Positions 25,709 through 34,570 of a stretch of 64,000 nucleotides of DNA are shown piece after piece. A model generated the notes under the pieces. It was not told the origin of the DNA and ran no database searches. It saw only the letters and a program-made list of their open reading frames with translations. Position numbers and translations under genes: made by a program. This stretch comes from Saccharospirillum salsuginis (GTDB taxonomy: Bacteria > Pseudomonadota > Gammaproteobacteria > Pseudomonadales > Natronospirillaceae): contig NZ_BMXR01000002.1 of assembly GCF_014651855.1 (NCBI RefSeq), positions 186,001 to 250,000 of the forward strand. Reading direction: 5' to 3'. How positions within the stretch are numbered: the first letter of the stretch is position 1; each line of letters begins with the position of its first letter.

Positions 25709-26218
25709 AATCGGTTGTTTCCTCGAGGTGGCCATGAGGTATTCACGGCCGGTCAGGCTGTATCACTGGGAGCCTTGTTCGAGTCACACCATTCATCCGA
25801 GGGGGTCGTCGTCGACCGGTTCAAACCGGCTCCACCACCTGCTGACACAGTAATTCGTTTCCGGGAAGCGGTTGTGGGCTTCCCTGGGCAGGTAAAACGG
25901 CCGCGGAGTATACATGAGGTGATGGGGCTTGTCTTTCATTGATCAGATTAATTCAAGTCATTGCTCAAAATAACTGTCTGGAATGAAAGTGGGTCGGCAT
26001 TATAACCTTCGTAACCAATGGCGATGTCTGGTGGCTTGGCTCCAATGTGCCGGAAACCCGCGCCGGCTACCGGGTTTGCTCATTCGGGGCCGCCGTGAAC
26101 CCATCCGTGGGGGCTTAACTTCGGCATCCATGCCTCAGATATCCCCGACTGAGCAAACCCGGCATCCGTCGCTAGCCACATCAGTCAAGACCCCAACATT
26201 CGATAAGGAGTTTGTACT
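25709..26218. other. 510-bp gene-free region: structured helicase leader plus repeat
   Basis: No gene of supportable quality lies between the helicase start (25708) and the FMN reductase start (26219). The helicase side shows two clear hairpins in its transcribed sense (AGCCGGTTTGAACCGGT near 25817-25835, and GGGAAGC...GCTTCCC near 25862-25883). Possible minus-strand -10 boxes are TATACT (25913-25908) and TATAAT (26004-25999), neither with a good -35. A long structured leader is typical of cold-shock-controlled deaD/csdA, so this may be one; that is inference. The far side holds the inverted repeat at 26070-26162. Confidence 0.5.
26070..26162. repeat. Inverted-repeat element, family E (CCGGGTTTGCTCA)
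   Basis: The 20-bp ends at 26070-26089 and 26143-26162 are inverted copies with one mismatch (CCGGGTTTGCTCATTCGGGG and CCGGGTTTGCTCAGTCGGGG). The inside carries GAACCCATCCGTGGGGGC and GGCATCCATGCC, themselves palindromic. It lacks the GTAG head, so is unlike families A to D. It lies 57 bases before the FMN reductase start and could influence its expression or RNA stability. Confidence 0.7.
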
Positions 26219-26788
26219 ATGAAAGCCCTACTATTACCCGGAAGCCGCCGGGAAAACAGTCTGAACCGCCGTTTGCTGGATGCGATTGCCGCGAACCTGG
26301 AGGTTGAGGGGGTTGAGGTGGATCGGGTGGTGCCCGGGGATTTGGTGGCGCCGTTGTATGACGGGGATCTGGAAGACAGTGACGGGGTGCCGGAGTCGAT
26401 CAAGGCGTTGAATCAGCGGATGAGGGCTGCGGATGCGTTGGTGGTGGTGACGCCGGAGTACAATGGGTTCTTTCCGGCGCTGTTGAAGAATACGTTGGAT
26501 TGGATGTCGCGCAAGACGGGCGGTGAGTCGGGGACGGCGGTGTTTGCGGATAAGCCGGCGCTGATTTTGGCGGCGTCGCCCGGCGGGCGTGGCGGTATGC
26601 GGGCTTTGCCGCATTTGCGGTTGCAGTTGGGGAATCTGGGGCTGAATGTATATCGCCAGCAGTTGGGTGTGGGTGGCGCCGGTAAGGTGTTGGGCGACGG
26701 TGGTGAGGTGTTGGATGAGGGACTGTCCGGTCAGTTGGCGGATTTGGCCCGGAATTTCACCGGTTTTGCCCGAAAACTGGCCGGGTGA
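26219..26788 (+). CDS. NADPH-dependent FMN reductase family protein
   Basis: A 189-residue flavodoxin-fold protein. Residues 5-15 (PGSRRENSLNRR) form the FMN phosphate-binding loop, and VVVTPEYNGFFPALLKNTLDWMSR near residues 77-100 is the family signature; a second Gly-rich turn, AASPGGRGGMRALPHLR, follows. Such proteins reduce FMN, quinones or azo compounds with NAD(P)H; the substrate here is unknown. AAGGAG lies nine bases before the ATG. After the first 20 codons, codon choice shifts to NTG, GCG and GGG triplets unlike the AAC/GGC-rich neighbours, which could hint at a separate history but is not conclusive. Confidence 0.87.
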   Translation: MKALLLPGSRRENSLNRRLLDAIAANLEVEGVEVDRVVPGDLVAPLYDGDLEDSDGVPESIKALNQRMRAADALVVVTPEYNGFFPALLKNTLDWMSRKTGGESGTAVFADKPALILAASPGGRGGMRALPHLRLQLGNLGLNVYRQQLGVGGAGKVLGDGGEVLDEGLSGQLADLARNFTGFARKLAG

Positions 26789-26798
26789 CGCGTTACCT

Positions 26799-26928
26799 GT
26801 AGGAGCGCAGGCCCCTGCGCGACAAGTCGCAGACATCGGCGGAGCTGTGCGCCATAGGCCGGGTATTCAGTCGGCCGCTTCCACAGTGCTTCGGGTTAAT
26901 TCTGTCGCGCAGGGGCCTGCGCTCCTAC
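26799..26928. repeat. REPIN-like doublet, family A (GTAGGAGCGCAG)
   Basis: A 130-bp element with perfect 26-bp inverted ends (26799-26824 and 26903-26928), each a hairpin around GCGCAGGCCCCTGCGC with a GTAG head. It occupies the gap between the convergent FMN reductase (ends 26788) and DUF4826 gene (ends 26939). A second copy, also 130 bp, is at 34567-34696. This matches the REPIN form known from Pseudomonas, where RAYT transposases mobilise GTAG-headed repeats. Confidence 0.85.
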
Positions 26929-26938
26929 TTAAATGCAG

Positions 26939-27391
26939 TTACCACAAGCTGTCTTCGTCGACCCACCGCTGCAGCCGCATGGCGCGGTCTTCGATGGCAG
27001 CGCCGATTTTGGGCCGGTCTTCGATGAATTCGATTCTAAATTCCGGGTAGTCTTCTCCGGCTTTGAGCCGGGCGGCGGCGAAGCGCCATTTGGCGGCGAA
27101 GTAGCGCAGGATGTCGCGCGGACGGTCGCTGAAGTTGTTGATGCCGACAATGTCGGATGGGACGTCGCCGGCGATGCCGTACCAGCCGTCGAAGCCGGGT
27201 GTGCCGAGGCTGCGCACGCGCCACAGGCCGACGTAGGGGACTTTGCTCCAGAACGGTTCGATGTCGATGGCGCCGATGACGATGTGGCGGCTGTCGAAGT
27301 AGTGGCGCAGGTCGCGCCGGCGTTCGTTCAGCCAGAGTCCGCGGTTGAAGCGGTTGCGATAGTCCGGTGCCTCAAGTGGCTTGGTTGCCAT
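26939..27391 (-). CDS. DUF4826 family protein
   Basis: A 150-residue soluble protein; the start at 27391 is chosen over 27418 because GGAG lies nine bases before it. Sequence segments NRGLWLNERRRDLRHYFDSR, YVGLWRVRSLGTPGFDGWYGIAGDVPSDIV and RPRDILRYFAAKWR are characteristic of DUF4826. The family is found in gammaproteobacteria; its function is unknown. It has no signal peptide or metal motif. It is a single gene, ending against the REPIN at 26799-26928 and diverging from pepD across 158 bases with no recognised signal. Confidence 0.82.
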   Translation of the reverse strand: MATKPLEAPDYRNRFNRGLWLNERRRDLRHYFDSRHIVIGAIDIEPFWSKVPYVGLWRVRSLGTPGFDGWYGIAGDVPSDIVGINNFSDRPRDILRYFAAKWRFAAARLKAGEDYPEFRIEFIEDRPKIGAAIEDRAMRLQRWVDEDSLW

Positions 27392-27549
27392 GGCTCGTAC
27401 TCCAGAGCGGACGGGCATGTTCGCTCAACGTTAACTCAGGTTGCCACTTGTCCTGTATCCCCGCAATCCTTTTAAAGTCGAATAATAGCCTTTTGTAACC
27501 GCTCCCAGTAAGCTGATCCGCCGTTTGTATTGGTCATTGGTGGAGTCGC

Positions 27550-29028
27550 ATGAACGCACAGTTTGAATCTGACCTGGCATTGCCACAGCAACCCGAACAC
27601 CTGTGGCGTCATTTTCAGGCCATTACCCGAATTCCGCGTCCTTCCGGTCAGGAAGGTGCTTTGCGTGACCGTATTATCAAGTTAGCCGAAGAGCGTGGTT
27701 TTCGCCATGCGGTCGATGAGGCGGGTAATCTGGTGGTGTATGTGCCGGCCTCGGGAGGATGCGAGTCGGCGGAGACTGTGATCATCCAGAACCATCTCGA
27801 TATGGTGACGGTGAAGACCGGTGACAAAGAACACGATTTCGAGCGCGACCCGTTGTCCCTGCAGGTCAAGGATGGCTGGCTGAGCGCCGACCGCACCACG
27901 CTGGGAGCCGATAACGGCGTCGGTGTGGCGGCCGCCCTGGCGGCGATGACCGATCCGGACGTGACGCACCCGCCAATGGAATTGCTGTTCACCACCGAGG
28001 AAGAAACCGGGTTGCACGGAGCCTCCAATTTGGATGCCTCTCTACTGACCGGTACGCGCATGCTGAACCTCGACACCGAGGACTGGGGCGAACTCTACAT
28101 CGGTTGCGCCGGCGGGTATGGTTATGAAGCCCAGCGCCAGATCATGATGAAGCGTCCGCGTCCCGGTCTTGTGCCCTATATGTTGCACCTGAAGGGATTG
28201 AGCGGTGGCCATTCCGGTATTCAGATTCACGAACAACTGGGCAATGCGAACAAACTGCTGACCGAGGTACTGGTCGATGCCGATGAACTGGATTGGCAAC
28301 TGAGCCGTTTTCGCGGCGGTGTGGCCCACAACGTCATCGCCCGCGAGGCCTCGGTGGAGATTCTGGTCGACCCGGAGCAGATGGATCAGTGGCAAGCCCA
28401 CCTCGATCAGGTCCGCGACCGCTGGCTCGGTTACCTGCCCGAGGCGGACCAGGGGCTGAACTGGGTGTTCGAGCCGATCGAGCGGGAAGAGCCGCTGGTC
28501 GCTTCGGCCGCGGACACGCACATGATCCTCAACCTGCTCAGTGTCCTGCCGCATGGCGCCCAGAGTTATAACCTGCAACAGCCGGCCGATCTGGTGGACC
28601 TCAGCGTCAATCTGGCCGTGGTTATGCTGCAGGACGATACACTGCGTATTCAGACCAGCATGCGCTTTTTCAATGAAAACCAGGCGCGCCCGCTCAAACA
28701 CAAACTGGAAGCCTTGTTCGAGATTTTTCAGATAGGGTATTCCATCATTCTCGACTACCCCGGCTGGAATCCGGATTTCGACAGCGCCCTCGTCGCCCGT
28801 ACCCGCGACATCGCGGCCAGACAACTGGGCGAAGTGCCGGTGCTCAAGGCCATCCACGCGGGTCTGGAGTGCGGCATTCTGAAGAGCAAGAAACCGGACC
28901 TCGACATCGTCTCCTTCGGCCCGACCATCAAGGGCGCGCACAGCCCGACCGAACGATTGGAGATCGCGACAGTCGAGCCGTTTTGGCGGTTGGTGACAGG
29001 GGTGTTGGAGGATTTGGCGCGCGTTTAG
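27550..29028 (+). CDS. pepD: Aminoacyl-histidine dipeptidase (beta-Ala-His dipeptidase, PepD-like)
   Basis: A 492-residue M20-family zinc dipeptidase. The metal-binding residues are visible in NHLDMVTVK, TLGADNGVGVAAALAAM, TTEEETGLHGASNLD and LDTEDWGEL, and the lid domain contains LSGGHSGIQIHEQLGNANKLL. It hydrolyses Xaa-His dipeptides such as carnosine in the cytoplasm. GGTGGAG lies five bases before the ATG. The last codon plus TAG stop fall into a family-C repeat (TTTAGGGTGGGCA), so the repeat supplies the stop codon. Length is typical (E. coli PepD 485). Confidence 0.93.
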   Translation: MNAQFESDLALPQQPEHLWRHFQAITRIPRPSGQEGALRDRIIKLAEERGFRHAVDEAGNLVVYVPASGGCESAETVIIQNHLDMVTVKTGDKEHDFERDPLSLQVKDGWLSADRTTLGADNGVGVAAALAAMTDPDVTHPPMELLFTTEEETGLHGASNLDASLLTGTRMLNLDTEDWGELYIGCAGGYGYEAQRQIMMKRPRPGLVPYMLHLKGLSGGHSGIQIHEQLGNANKLLTEVLVDADELDWQLSRFRGGVAHNVIAREASVEILVDPEQMDQWQAHLDQVRDRWLGYLPEADQGLNWVFEPIEREEPLVASAADTHMILNLLSVLPHGAQSYNLQQPADLVDLSVNLAVVMLQDDTLRIQTSMRFFNENQARPLKHKLEALFEIFQIGYSIILDYPGWNPDFDSALVARTRDIAARQLGEVPVLKAIHAGLECGILKSKKPDLDIVSFGPTIKGAHSPTERLEIATVEPFWRLVTGVLEDLARV

Positions 29029-29048
29029 GGTGGGCACGAGTCGTTGAA

Positions 29049-29173
29049 ATAGGGTGGGCACAGCCCACCATGGAAGTACGCCGGGCCATTGCAATAGGCG
29101 ATCGATCTGATGGACTGCCAGTGGCATTGAACCGGGTTGCATCCATCCCGATGGTGGGCCATGCCCACCCTAC
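29049..29173. repeat. REPIN-like doublet, family C, second copy
   Basis: A 125-bp element; the left end ATAGGGTGGGCACAGCCCAC starts at 29049, and the right end complements GTAGGGTGGGCATGG, ending at 29173. Another single copy of the left arm (TTAGGGTGGGCA) starts at 29025 and overlaps the pepD stop. It fills the 147-bp gap between convergent pepD and the HDOD gene. Confidence 0.78.
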
Positions 29174-29175
29174 GT

Positions 29176-30570
29176 TTAGCCTCCCAGTCCCTTGATGATC
29201 CCCGACAACTGATCTTTCGATTCCACCAGGCTCTGCATCACTTCATCCACGTCGTCCGGATTGATGTGCAGATGCTCGTATACGCTGTCGTCGAATTGGA
29301 CCGGCTCGCCCGGTAACAGGTTGTATTCCTGCAGCAGGTGGTTGGCCAGGTACACCAGATGGGCGTGGTCGGCGTGCCCACCCAGATAGTCCGGTTCGGC
29401 CTGATAGCGAATGCCGATGCAGACCGCGTCCGGCATCTTCCAGCTTTTCATTAAAGACGCGGCGATCTGGTCGCCGGTGATGCCGAGCAGGTAGTGCTCG
29501 ACATGTTGATGCTGAATGTGGCGGTTGGCTTCGAGCATCCGGCAGGTGGCCGAGAAATGCGGCCGGAAGGCGTGCGCCAAAATCAGGTAACCGAAGTTGT
29601 GCAACAGGCCGGTCAGGTAGGCGAGGCCAAACCCCGGGCGGAATTCACGCGGAATCAGCGACAGCAGGGCGCCGCAGGTCGCGGCGACGTAGACCGCCCG
29701 CGTCCAGTAGGGCGCGAAGCCTTCGGGATGGTCTTTGGGCAGTTCCAGCGTCTGACCCAGGGACAGGCCGAGCGACAGGTTCATCACCAGGTCGTACCCC
29801 AACACCCGCACGATGGCGTCCTGGACCGATTTGATCGAGCCCGGCGCCGAGTAGTAGGAAGAGCTGGCCCAACTGACAACCTGAGCCGCCAGACTGGGGT
29901 CGCGTTCGACGATGCGACTGAGTTTGCTGATGTCCGCGTCCGGATCGACGCGCAGGCGGATGATGGCCTGGGCGGTTTGCGGCAGCGGCGGTATTTCCAG
30001 TGTCTCTTCCAGGCGCTGGCGAATACGCAGGGCCGTGAAATTGGAGACCGCCCGGTGAATCTCTTCCCGGTCGTGCTCGAACAGGGACATTTCATGGTCC
30101 GGAATCAACGGCGGCAGGTCGACGCACAGGTCGTTCACCTTGGTCGTTTCGCGCTGTTTGATCAGGCGGATGTCCTGCAGGTGAATCAGGCGGGTTTTGT
30201 TGCCGCTGTAGATGAACACTTCGGGCGAGTCGAGCAGCCGTTTGTCGATCAGGGTTTCGGCTTCGATCAGGTCGTCGAAGGCCGGCAGTGTCTTGATCGA
30301 TAACTTGGCTTTGATTTTCTCGATTTCAGGGACCGACAGAGGCTGCAACTGCCGTCCTGTCAGACGGCGGACTTTTTCCAGATCGAGCAGACTGTCGGAA
30401 CGGAAAAAGACCTGTACCAGGCCGAACGAGTCGCTCAGCAGCGCTACTTCAGCACGCACCCGGTTGGACCGGGAGGGGCCCAATTCATGATCGATGCCGT
30501 GTTTGCGCAGATGTTGCTTGACCAGGAAAGGCAGATCGGAATCGTTGGGCTCGGCCATCGCTTTCGCCAT
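29176..30570 (-). CDS. YbaK-like plus HDOD domain protein
   Basis: A 464-residue protein. Residues about 10-150 resemble the YbaK/aminoacyl-tRNA deacylase fold (VKQHLRKHGIDHEL, RAEVALLSD, VRRLTGRQLQPLS). Residues about 195-400 are an HDOD domain: LEIPPLPQTAQAIIRLRVDPDADISKLSRIVERDPSLAAQVVSWA, LTGLLHNFGYLI and ITGDQIAASLMKSWKMPDAV. HDOD lacks the catalytic HD residues and usually relays signals. YbaK-HDOD fusions are known from gammaproteobacteria with unknown output. AAAGGA lies about ten bases upstream of the start. It follows recG by 110 bases in the same direction, possibly a separate transcript. Confidence 0.85.
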   Translation of the reverse strand: MAKAMAEPNDSDLPFLVKQHLRKHGIDHELGPSRSNRVRAEVALLSDSFGLVQVFFRSDSLLDLEKVRRLTGRQLQPLSVPEIEKIKAKLSIKTLPAFDDLIEAETLIDKRLLDSPEVFIYSGNKTRLIHLQDIRLIKQRETTKVNDLCVDLPPLIPDHEMSLFEHDREEIHRAVSNFTALRIRQRLEETLEIPPLPQTAQAIIRLRVDPDADISKLSRIVERDPSLAAQVVSWASSSYYSAPGSIKSVQDAIVRVLGYDLVMNLSLGLSLGQTLELPKDHPEGFAPYWTRAVYVAATCGALLSLIPREFRPGFGLAYLTGLLHNFGYLILAHAFRPHFSATCRMLEANRHIQHQHVEHYLLGITGDQIAASLMKSWKMPDAVCIGIRYQAEPDYLGGHADHAHLVYLANHLLQEYNLLPGEPVQFDDSVYEHLHINPDDVDEVMQSLVESKDQLSGIIKGLGG

Positions 30571-30680
30571 GTGGTGGATTTCCTTTATCGTTCATCCGTG
30601 AGTGTAGATCAATATGACCCCGAGGGGTCGACTGATCGAGTGACTATGGTCATTAACCCAGTGTCAAACCGTCGATTGTG

Positions 30681-32750
30681 TCACACTTGTGCATATCGGT
30701 CCGCATTGAACAGCCAGCGGTTGACCAGCGGTTCCACGTGGCCGGGGTATTCGACCGTCAACCGGTGCGCCAGCTCCGGTACAACATCCAGCCAGTTACG
30801 GTCCCGTTCCAGGTCCGCCACCCGGAATTGCATGGCACCGGTCTGGCGCGTGCCCAGAACCTCGCCCGGGCCGCGCAATTTCAAGTCTTCCTCGGCGATG
30901 ACGAACCCGTCCGAGGTGCTGCGCATGACTTCCAGTCGCTGGCGGCTTTGTTCGGACAGCGGTGTTCCGAACAGCAGTAGACAATAACTGTCTTTCGAGC
31001 CCCGGCCAACCCGGCCGCGCAACTGATGCAATTGGGCCAGACCCAGGCGTTCGGGGTTTTCGATGATCATGACCGAGGCGTTGGGCACATCGACGCCGAC
31101 TTCGATGACCGTAGTGGCGACCAGGATGTCGAGCTGACCGTCCTTGAACGCCGTCATCAGGCGGGTTTTCTCGGCGCCCTTCATGCGCCCGTGCAGCAGA
31201 CCGATGCGCCGGCCGGGCAGGGCACGCTGCAGGTTGTCGGCGGTGTCTTCGGCGGCCTCGGCCTGCAGCTCTTCGGACTCCTCGATCAGGGTGCAGACCC
31301 AATAGACCTGGCGACCGTCGCCACAGGCGGCATCGACGCGGCGGACGACGGCATCGCGCCGGTCCTGACTGATCACGGTGGTGGTCACCGGTGTGCGCCC
31401 CGGCGGCAGCTCGTCGATGATGGAGACGTCGAGATCGGCATAGGCGGTCATCGCCAGGGTGCGTGGAATGGGGGTGGCCGTCATGGTCAACTGGTGCGGC
31501 AGGCCCTGTCGCGCCTTCTCTTTCAGCGCCAGACGCTGGTGCACGCCGAAGCGGTGTTGTTCGTCGATGATGACCAGCCCGAGTTGCGCGTATTCGACGC
31601 TTTCCTGAAACAGGGCGTGGGTGCCGATCATCATCTGGATACGGCCCTGGGCCAGATCGTCCAGGGTCTCACCGCGTTGTTTCTTGCCGTGTTTGCCGAG
31701 CAGCAGGCCGCAGGTCAAGCCCAGTGGTTCGACCCACTGGCTCATGTTGCGAAAGTGTTGCTCGGCGAGCAGTTCGGTGGGCGCCATCAGGGCAACCTGG
31801 TAACCGGCTTCGATGACCTGCAGCGCCGCCAGCATGGCGACCAGTGTCTTGCCCGACCCGACGTCGCCCTGCACCAGGCGCAACATCGGCAGCGAACGGC
31901 CCAGATCGTCCTGGATTTCGCCGACGACCCGTTGCTGGGCGCCGGTGAGGGTGAACGGCAGTTGTTTGAGCAGTTCGCTGACCAGTGACGTGCTCGGTGG
32001 AAAACGCACAGCGCCGAACGCCTGGGTTTTCTGGCGAATCTGCATCAGGCTCAGGTGATGCGCCAGCAGTTCCTCCAGCGCCAGGCGTTGCTGGGCCGGA
32101 TGCAGGCCGGCGAGGAGAGCGTCGGTGTCGCTGCCGGGTGAGGGATGGTGCAGGCTCAATAGGGCGTCGGTCAGCGACGGCAGCCCCCAGCCGGCGAGCC
32201 AGTCGGGCGGCAGCCATTCGGGCAGGCCCCCCTGGCGCTTCAACGCGGTGATCGCCTGTTCCACCAGTGAGCGCAGGCGACCCTGGTTCAGGCCTTCGGT
32301 GCTCGGATACAGCGGGGTCAGGGCGTCGTCCAGCGGTGGGAAATCGCCATCGTCACGCACCTGGTATTCGGGGTGCATCATCTCCAGCCCGGTCGAACCC
32401 ATACGCACCTCGCCGTAGCAGCGGATGCGGGCGCCCTGCCGCAAACGGTTCTGTTGTGCCTTGGTGAAGTGAAACAGGCGCATGGTGAGCAGGCCGGTCC
32501 GGTCCGAGATGCGGCAGATCAGGCTACGGCGCCGTCCGAACAACACCTGGCTGCCCATGACCTCGCCTTCGATGACCACGGCCATGCCCAGCTTCAATTG
32601 CCCGATGGGCGTCAGCCGGGTCCGGTCCTGGTATTTGTACGGCAGGTGAAACAGCAGGTCGCCGACGGTCAGCAGACCGATGCCGGCGCATTTTTCGGCC
32701 AGTTTGGGTCCGATGCCGCTCAGTTGGTTGATGGGGTGCTCAAGCGCCAT
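30681..32750 (-). CDS. recG: ATP-dependent DNA helicase RecG
   Basis: A 689-residue branch-migration helicase acting on stalled replication forks. An N-terminal wedge/OB region (about 1-250) is followed by motif I LVQGDVGSGKT, motif II DEQHRFGV, motif III TATPIPRTLAM, and QLHQLRGRVGRGSKDSYCL in the second RecA-like lobe. The C-terminal part ends typically with FRVADLERDRNWL. It starts six bases after the oxyR stop on the same strand, the oxyR-recG operon known in Pseudomonas, where both belong to the oxidative-stress response. Length is normal. Confidence 0.95.
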   Translation of the reverse strand: MALEHPINQLSGIGPKLAEKCAGIGLLTVGDLLFHLPYKYQDRTRLTPIGQLKLGMAVVIEGEVMGSQVLFGRRRSLICRISDRTGLLTMRLFHFTKAQQNRLRQGARIRCYGEVRMGSTGLEMMHPEYQVRDDGDFPPLDDALTPLYPSTEGLNQGRLRSLVEQAITALKRQGGLPEWLPPDWLAGWGLPSLTDALLSLHHPSPGSDTDALLAGLHPAQQRLALEELLAHHLSLMQIRQKTQAFGAVRFPPSTSLVSELLKQLPFTLTGAQQRVVGEIQDDLGRSLPMLRLVQGDVGSGKTLVAMLAALQVIEAGYQVALMAPTELLAEQHFRNMSQWVEPLGLTCGLLLGKHGKKQRGETLDDLAQGRIQMMIGTHALFQESVEYAQLGLVIIDEQHRFGVHQRLALKEKARQGLPHQLTMTATPIPRTLAMTAYADLDVSIIDELPPGRTPVTTTVISQDRRDAVVRRVDAACGDGRQVYWVCTLIEESEELQAEAAEDTADNLQRALPGRRIGLLHGRMKGAEKTRLMTAFKDGQLDILVATTVIEVGVDVPNASVMIIENPERLGLAQLHQLRGRVGRGSKDSYCLLLFGTPLSEQSRQRLEVMRSTSDGFVIAEEDLKLRGPGEVLGTRQTGAMQFRVADLERDRNWLDVVPELAHRLTVEYPGHVEPLVNRWLFNADRYAQV

Positions 32751-32756
32751 GACGGA

Positions 32757-33680
32757 TCAGGCGGCGTTGCTACCGATCTTGCACTGTCGGATACAGGTCT
32801 CCAGCAAATCGATGGCTTTGGGGCGCGGGAAGCTGGCGCGCCAGGCCAGCGCGACCGTCCGGCGCGGGGCCTTGCCGGCGAAGGGTCGCACGGCGACCTG
32901 CTTGTCGTTGTACAAAGTGGTGCCGGTGGCCGATTGCGGCAGGATGGTGACCCCCAGGTTGGAAGCGACCATATGGCGCAACGTTTCCAGCGAACTGCCG
33001 TCGGCCATGGTGCGCACGCGCCCTTTGGGGTCGCGCGAGGCGGAGGCGATGTTCGGGCAGGTGGTGAAGATGTTGTCGCGGAAACAGTGGCCCTCGCCCA
33101 GCAATAGCAGGGGTTCCTTGATCAGCCGTTCGGCCGGGATGGCCTGCTCCTGGGTCAGCGGGTGACCGCTGGGTAGCAGGATTTCGAAGTCCTCGTCGAA
33201 CATCGGCTTGGTCAGCACATCCGGTTCATTGAACGGCAAAGCGATAATGATGGCGTCGAGCAAACCGTCGCGCAGCCGGTGCCGTAACACCCCGGTAAAG
33301 TTTTCCTCGATTTCCAGTGGCATGTCCGGCGCCATCTGCCGCAGTTGCGGAATGATGTGCGGCAACAGATAGGGGCCTACGGTATAGATGACACCCAGTT
33401 TTAGCGGGCTGGACAATTGGTTCTTGCCGGCGTGGGCCAAATCCTCGATCTTGTGGCTCTCCTCCAGAACCCGCTGCGCCTGTTCGACGATGCGCTGGCC
33501 GATGGGCGTGACCTGAACGCCGGATTTGCCGCGTTCGAAGATGGCGACGCCGAGTCGGTCTTCCAGCTTCTTGATGGCGACGCTGAGCGTGGGCTGCGCC
33601 ACAAAGCAACGATCCGCCGCCTTGCCGAAGTGACGCTCCTGGGCCAGGGCAACGATGTAGCGCAGTTCGGTCAGTGTCAT
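32757..33680 (-). CDS. oxyR: Peroxide-sensing LysR regulator OxyR
   Basis: A 307-residue LysR-type regulator. The winged helix spans residues 1-60 (LTELRYIVALAQERHFGKAADRCFVAQPTLSVAI). The redox-active cysteines fall exactly at residues 199 and 208 (GEGHCFRDNIFTTCP), the numbers used for E. coli OxyR, so the peroxide switch should work. It would activate catalase, peroxiredoxin and repair genes on oxidation. recG follows after six bases, which places that helicase under oxidative-stress control. Upstream lies a short, 83-bp divergent gap to the SDR gene; no T-N11-A site was identified with confidence. Confidence 0.95.
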   Translation of the reverse strand: MTLTELRYIVALAQERHFGKAADRCFVAQPTLSVAIKKLEDRLGVAIFERGKSGVQVTPIGQRIVEQAQRVLEESHKIEDLAHAGKNQLSSPLKLGVIYTVGPYLLPHIIPQLRQMAPDMPLEIEENFTGVLRHRLRDGLLDAIIIALPFNEPDVLTKPMFDEDFEILLPSGHPLTQEQAIPAERLIKEPLLLLGEGHCFRDNIFTTCPNIASASRDPKGRVRTMADGSSLETLRHMVASNLGVTILPQSATGTTLYNDKQVAVRPFAGKAPRRTVALAWRASFPRPKAIDLLETCIRQCKIGSNAA

Positions 33681-33763
33681 GATGGGTTCCGGTTGGGCCT
33701 GGGATTATCGAGGATAAAGTGTAAGCTATCGAAAAGTCTTTTCTGATACAAGAGGGTAATTGA

Positions 33764-34570
33764 ATGGCAGGGCGAGTGGTGTTGGCCGGCGTCGGTGATC
33801 TGAATCGGCGCGTGGCGCGGCGGTTTCTGGATCGGGGGGGCGAGGTTGTGGGTTTGCGCCGTTCGTCGCCGGACGCCGATCTGGGGTTCGAGCAGCACAG
33901 CCTGGATCTTGCCACCCAGGTCTGGCCCGATCTGGACGCGGATTGGGTTGTCATGGCGCTGTCCGCGCCCGAACGCACGGCCGAGGGCTACCGTCAGGGG
34001 TATGTCGAACCGGTCAATCGCCTGCGCGAGAGCCTGGACCGCTGGCGACGGATGCCGAGCCGGGTGGTCGTTGTCGGGTCCTCCCGCGTTTATGGCGTCG
34101 ATGACGGTCGCGAGCTGACCGAAGACAGTCCGATCGAACCGGCGGATTGGGCCGGGGAGCAATTGGCGGAGATGGAAGCCGAGGTGGACGCCCTGCCCGT
34201 GCCGTCGACCGTGGCCCGGCTGAGTGGCATCTATGGTCCGGGTCGGGACTGGTTGCGGCGTATGGCCCGGTCACTCGAGGAAAAGCCGCCCAAACGCAAC
34301 CACTGGACCAATCGAATCCATATCGAGGATGCCGCCTCGGCCCTGGCGCATGTTGTGCTGGACGCGCCTTTTGCCGAGCGGTATCTGGTCACCGACCGTT
34401 GCCCGGTGCCCTTGTACGACGTGTTGAGCTATCTGCGCGAGCGGGAAGGGCTGCCGGCCATCGACAGTGTGCCGCCGGTCGGTGGCGGCAAGCGGTTGCT
34501 GTCCGATCGGCTGGCGAGTACCGGCTTCGAATGGCAATTCCCGGACTACCGGGCCGGCGGATATCGGTAG
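33764..34570 (+). CDS. SDR family NAD(P)-binding protein (YeeZ-like)
   Basis: A 268-residue atypical short-chain dehydrogenase. The Rossmann loop reads VVLAGVGDLNRRVARRF, and a SSRVYG segment with a downstream YGPGRDWLRRMAR matches the NAD-dependent epimerase-like subgroup related to E. coli YeeZ. The substrate is unknown. AGGG lies seven bases before the ATG. The stop codon TAG is formed by the GTAG head of the REPIN at 34567, so the last codon and stop lie within repeat sequence. Codon usage in the second half is comparable to its neighbours. Confidence 0.75.
   Translation: MAGRVVLAGVGDLNRRVARRFLDRGGEVVGLRRSSPDADLGFEQHSLDLATQVWPDLDADWVVMALSAPERTAEGYRQGYVEPVNRLRESLDRWRRMPSRVVVVGSSRVYGVDDGRELTEDSPIEPADWAGEQLAEMEAEVDALPVPSTVARLSGIYGPGRDWLRRMARSLEEKPPKRNHWTNRIHIEDAASALAHVVLDAPFAERYLVTDRCPVPLYDVLSYLREREGLPAIDSVPPVGGGKRLLSDRLASTGFEWQFPDYRAGGYR

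Noticed and set aside
25990..26162. Possible insertion-sequence remnant before the FMN reductase
   Set aside because: Only a short inverted repeat is present; no transposase frame or target duplication was seen.
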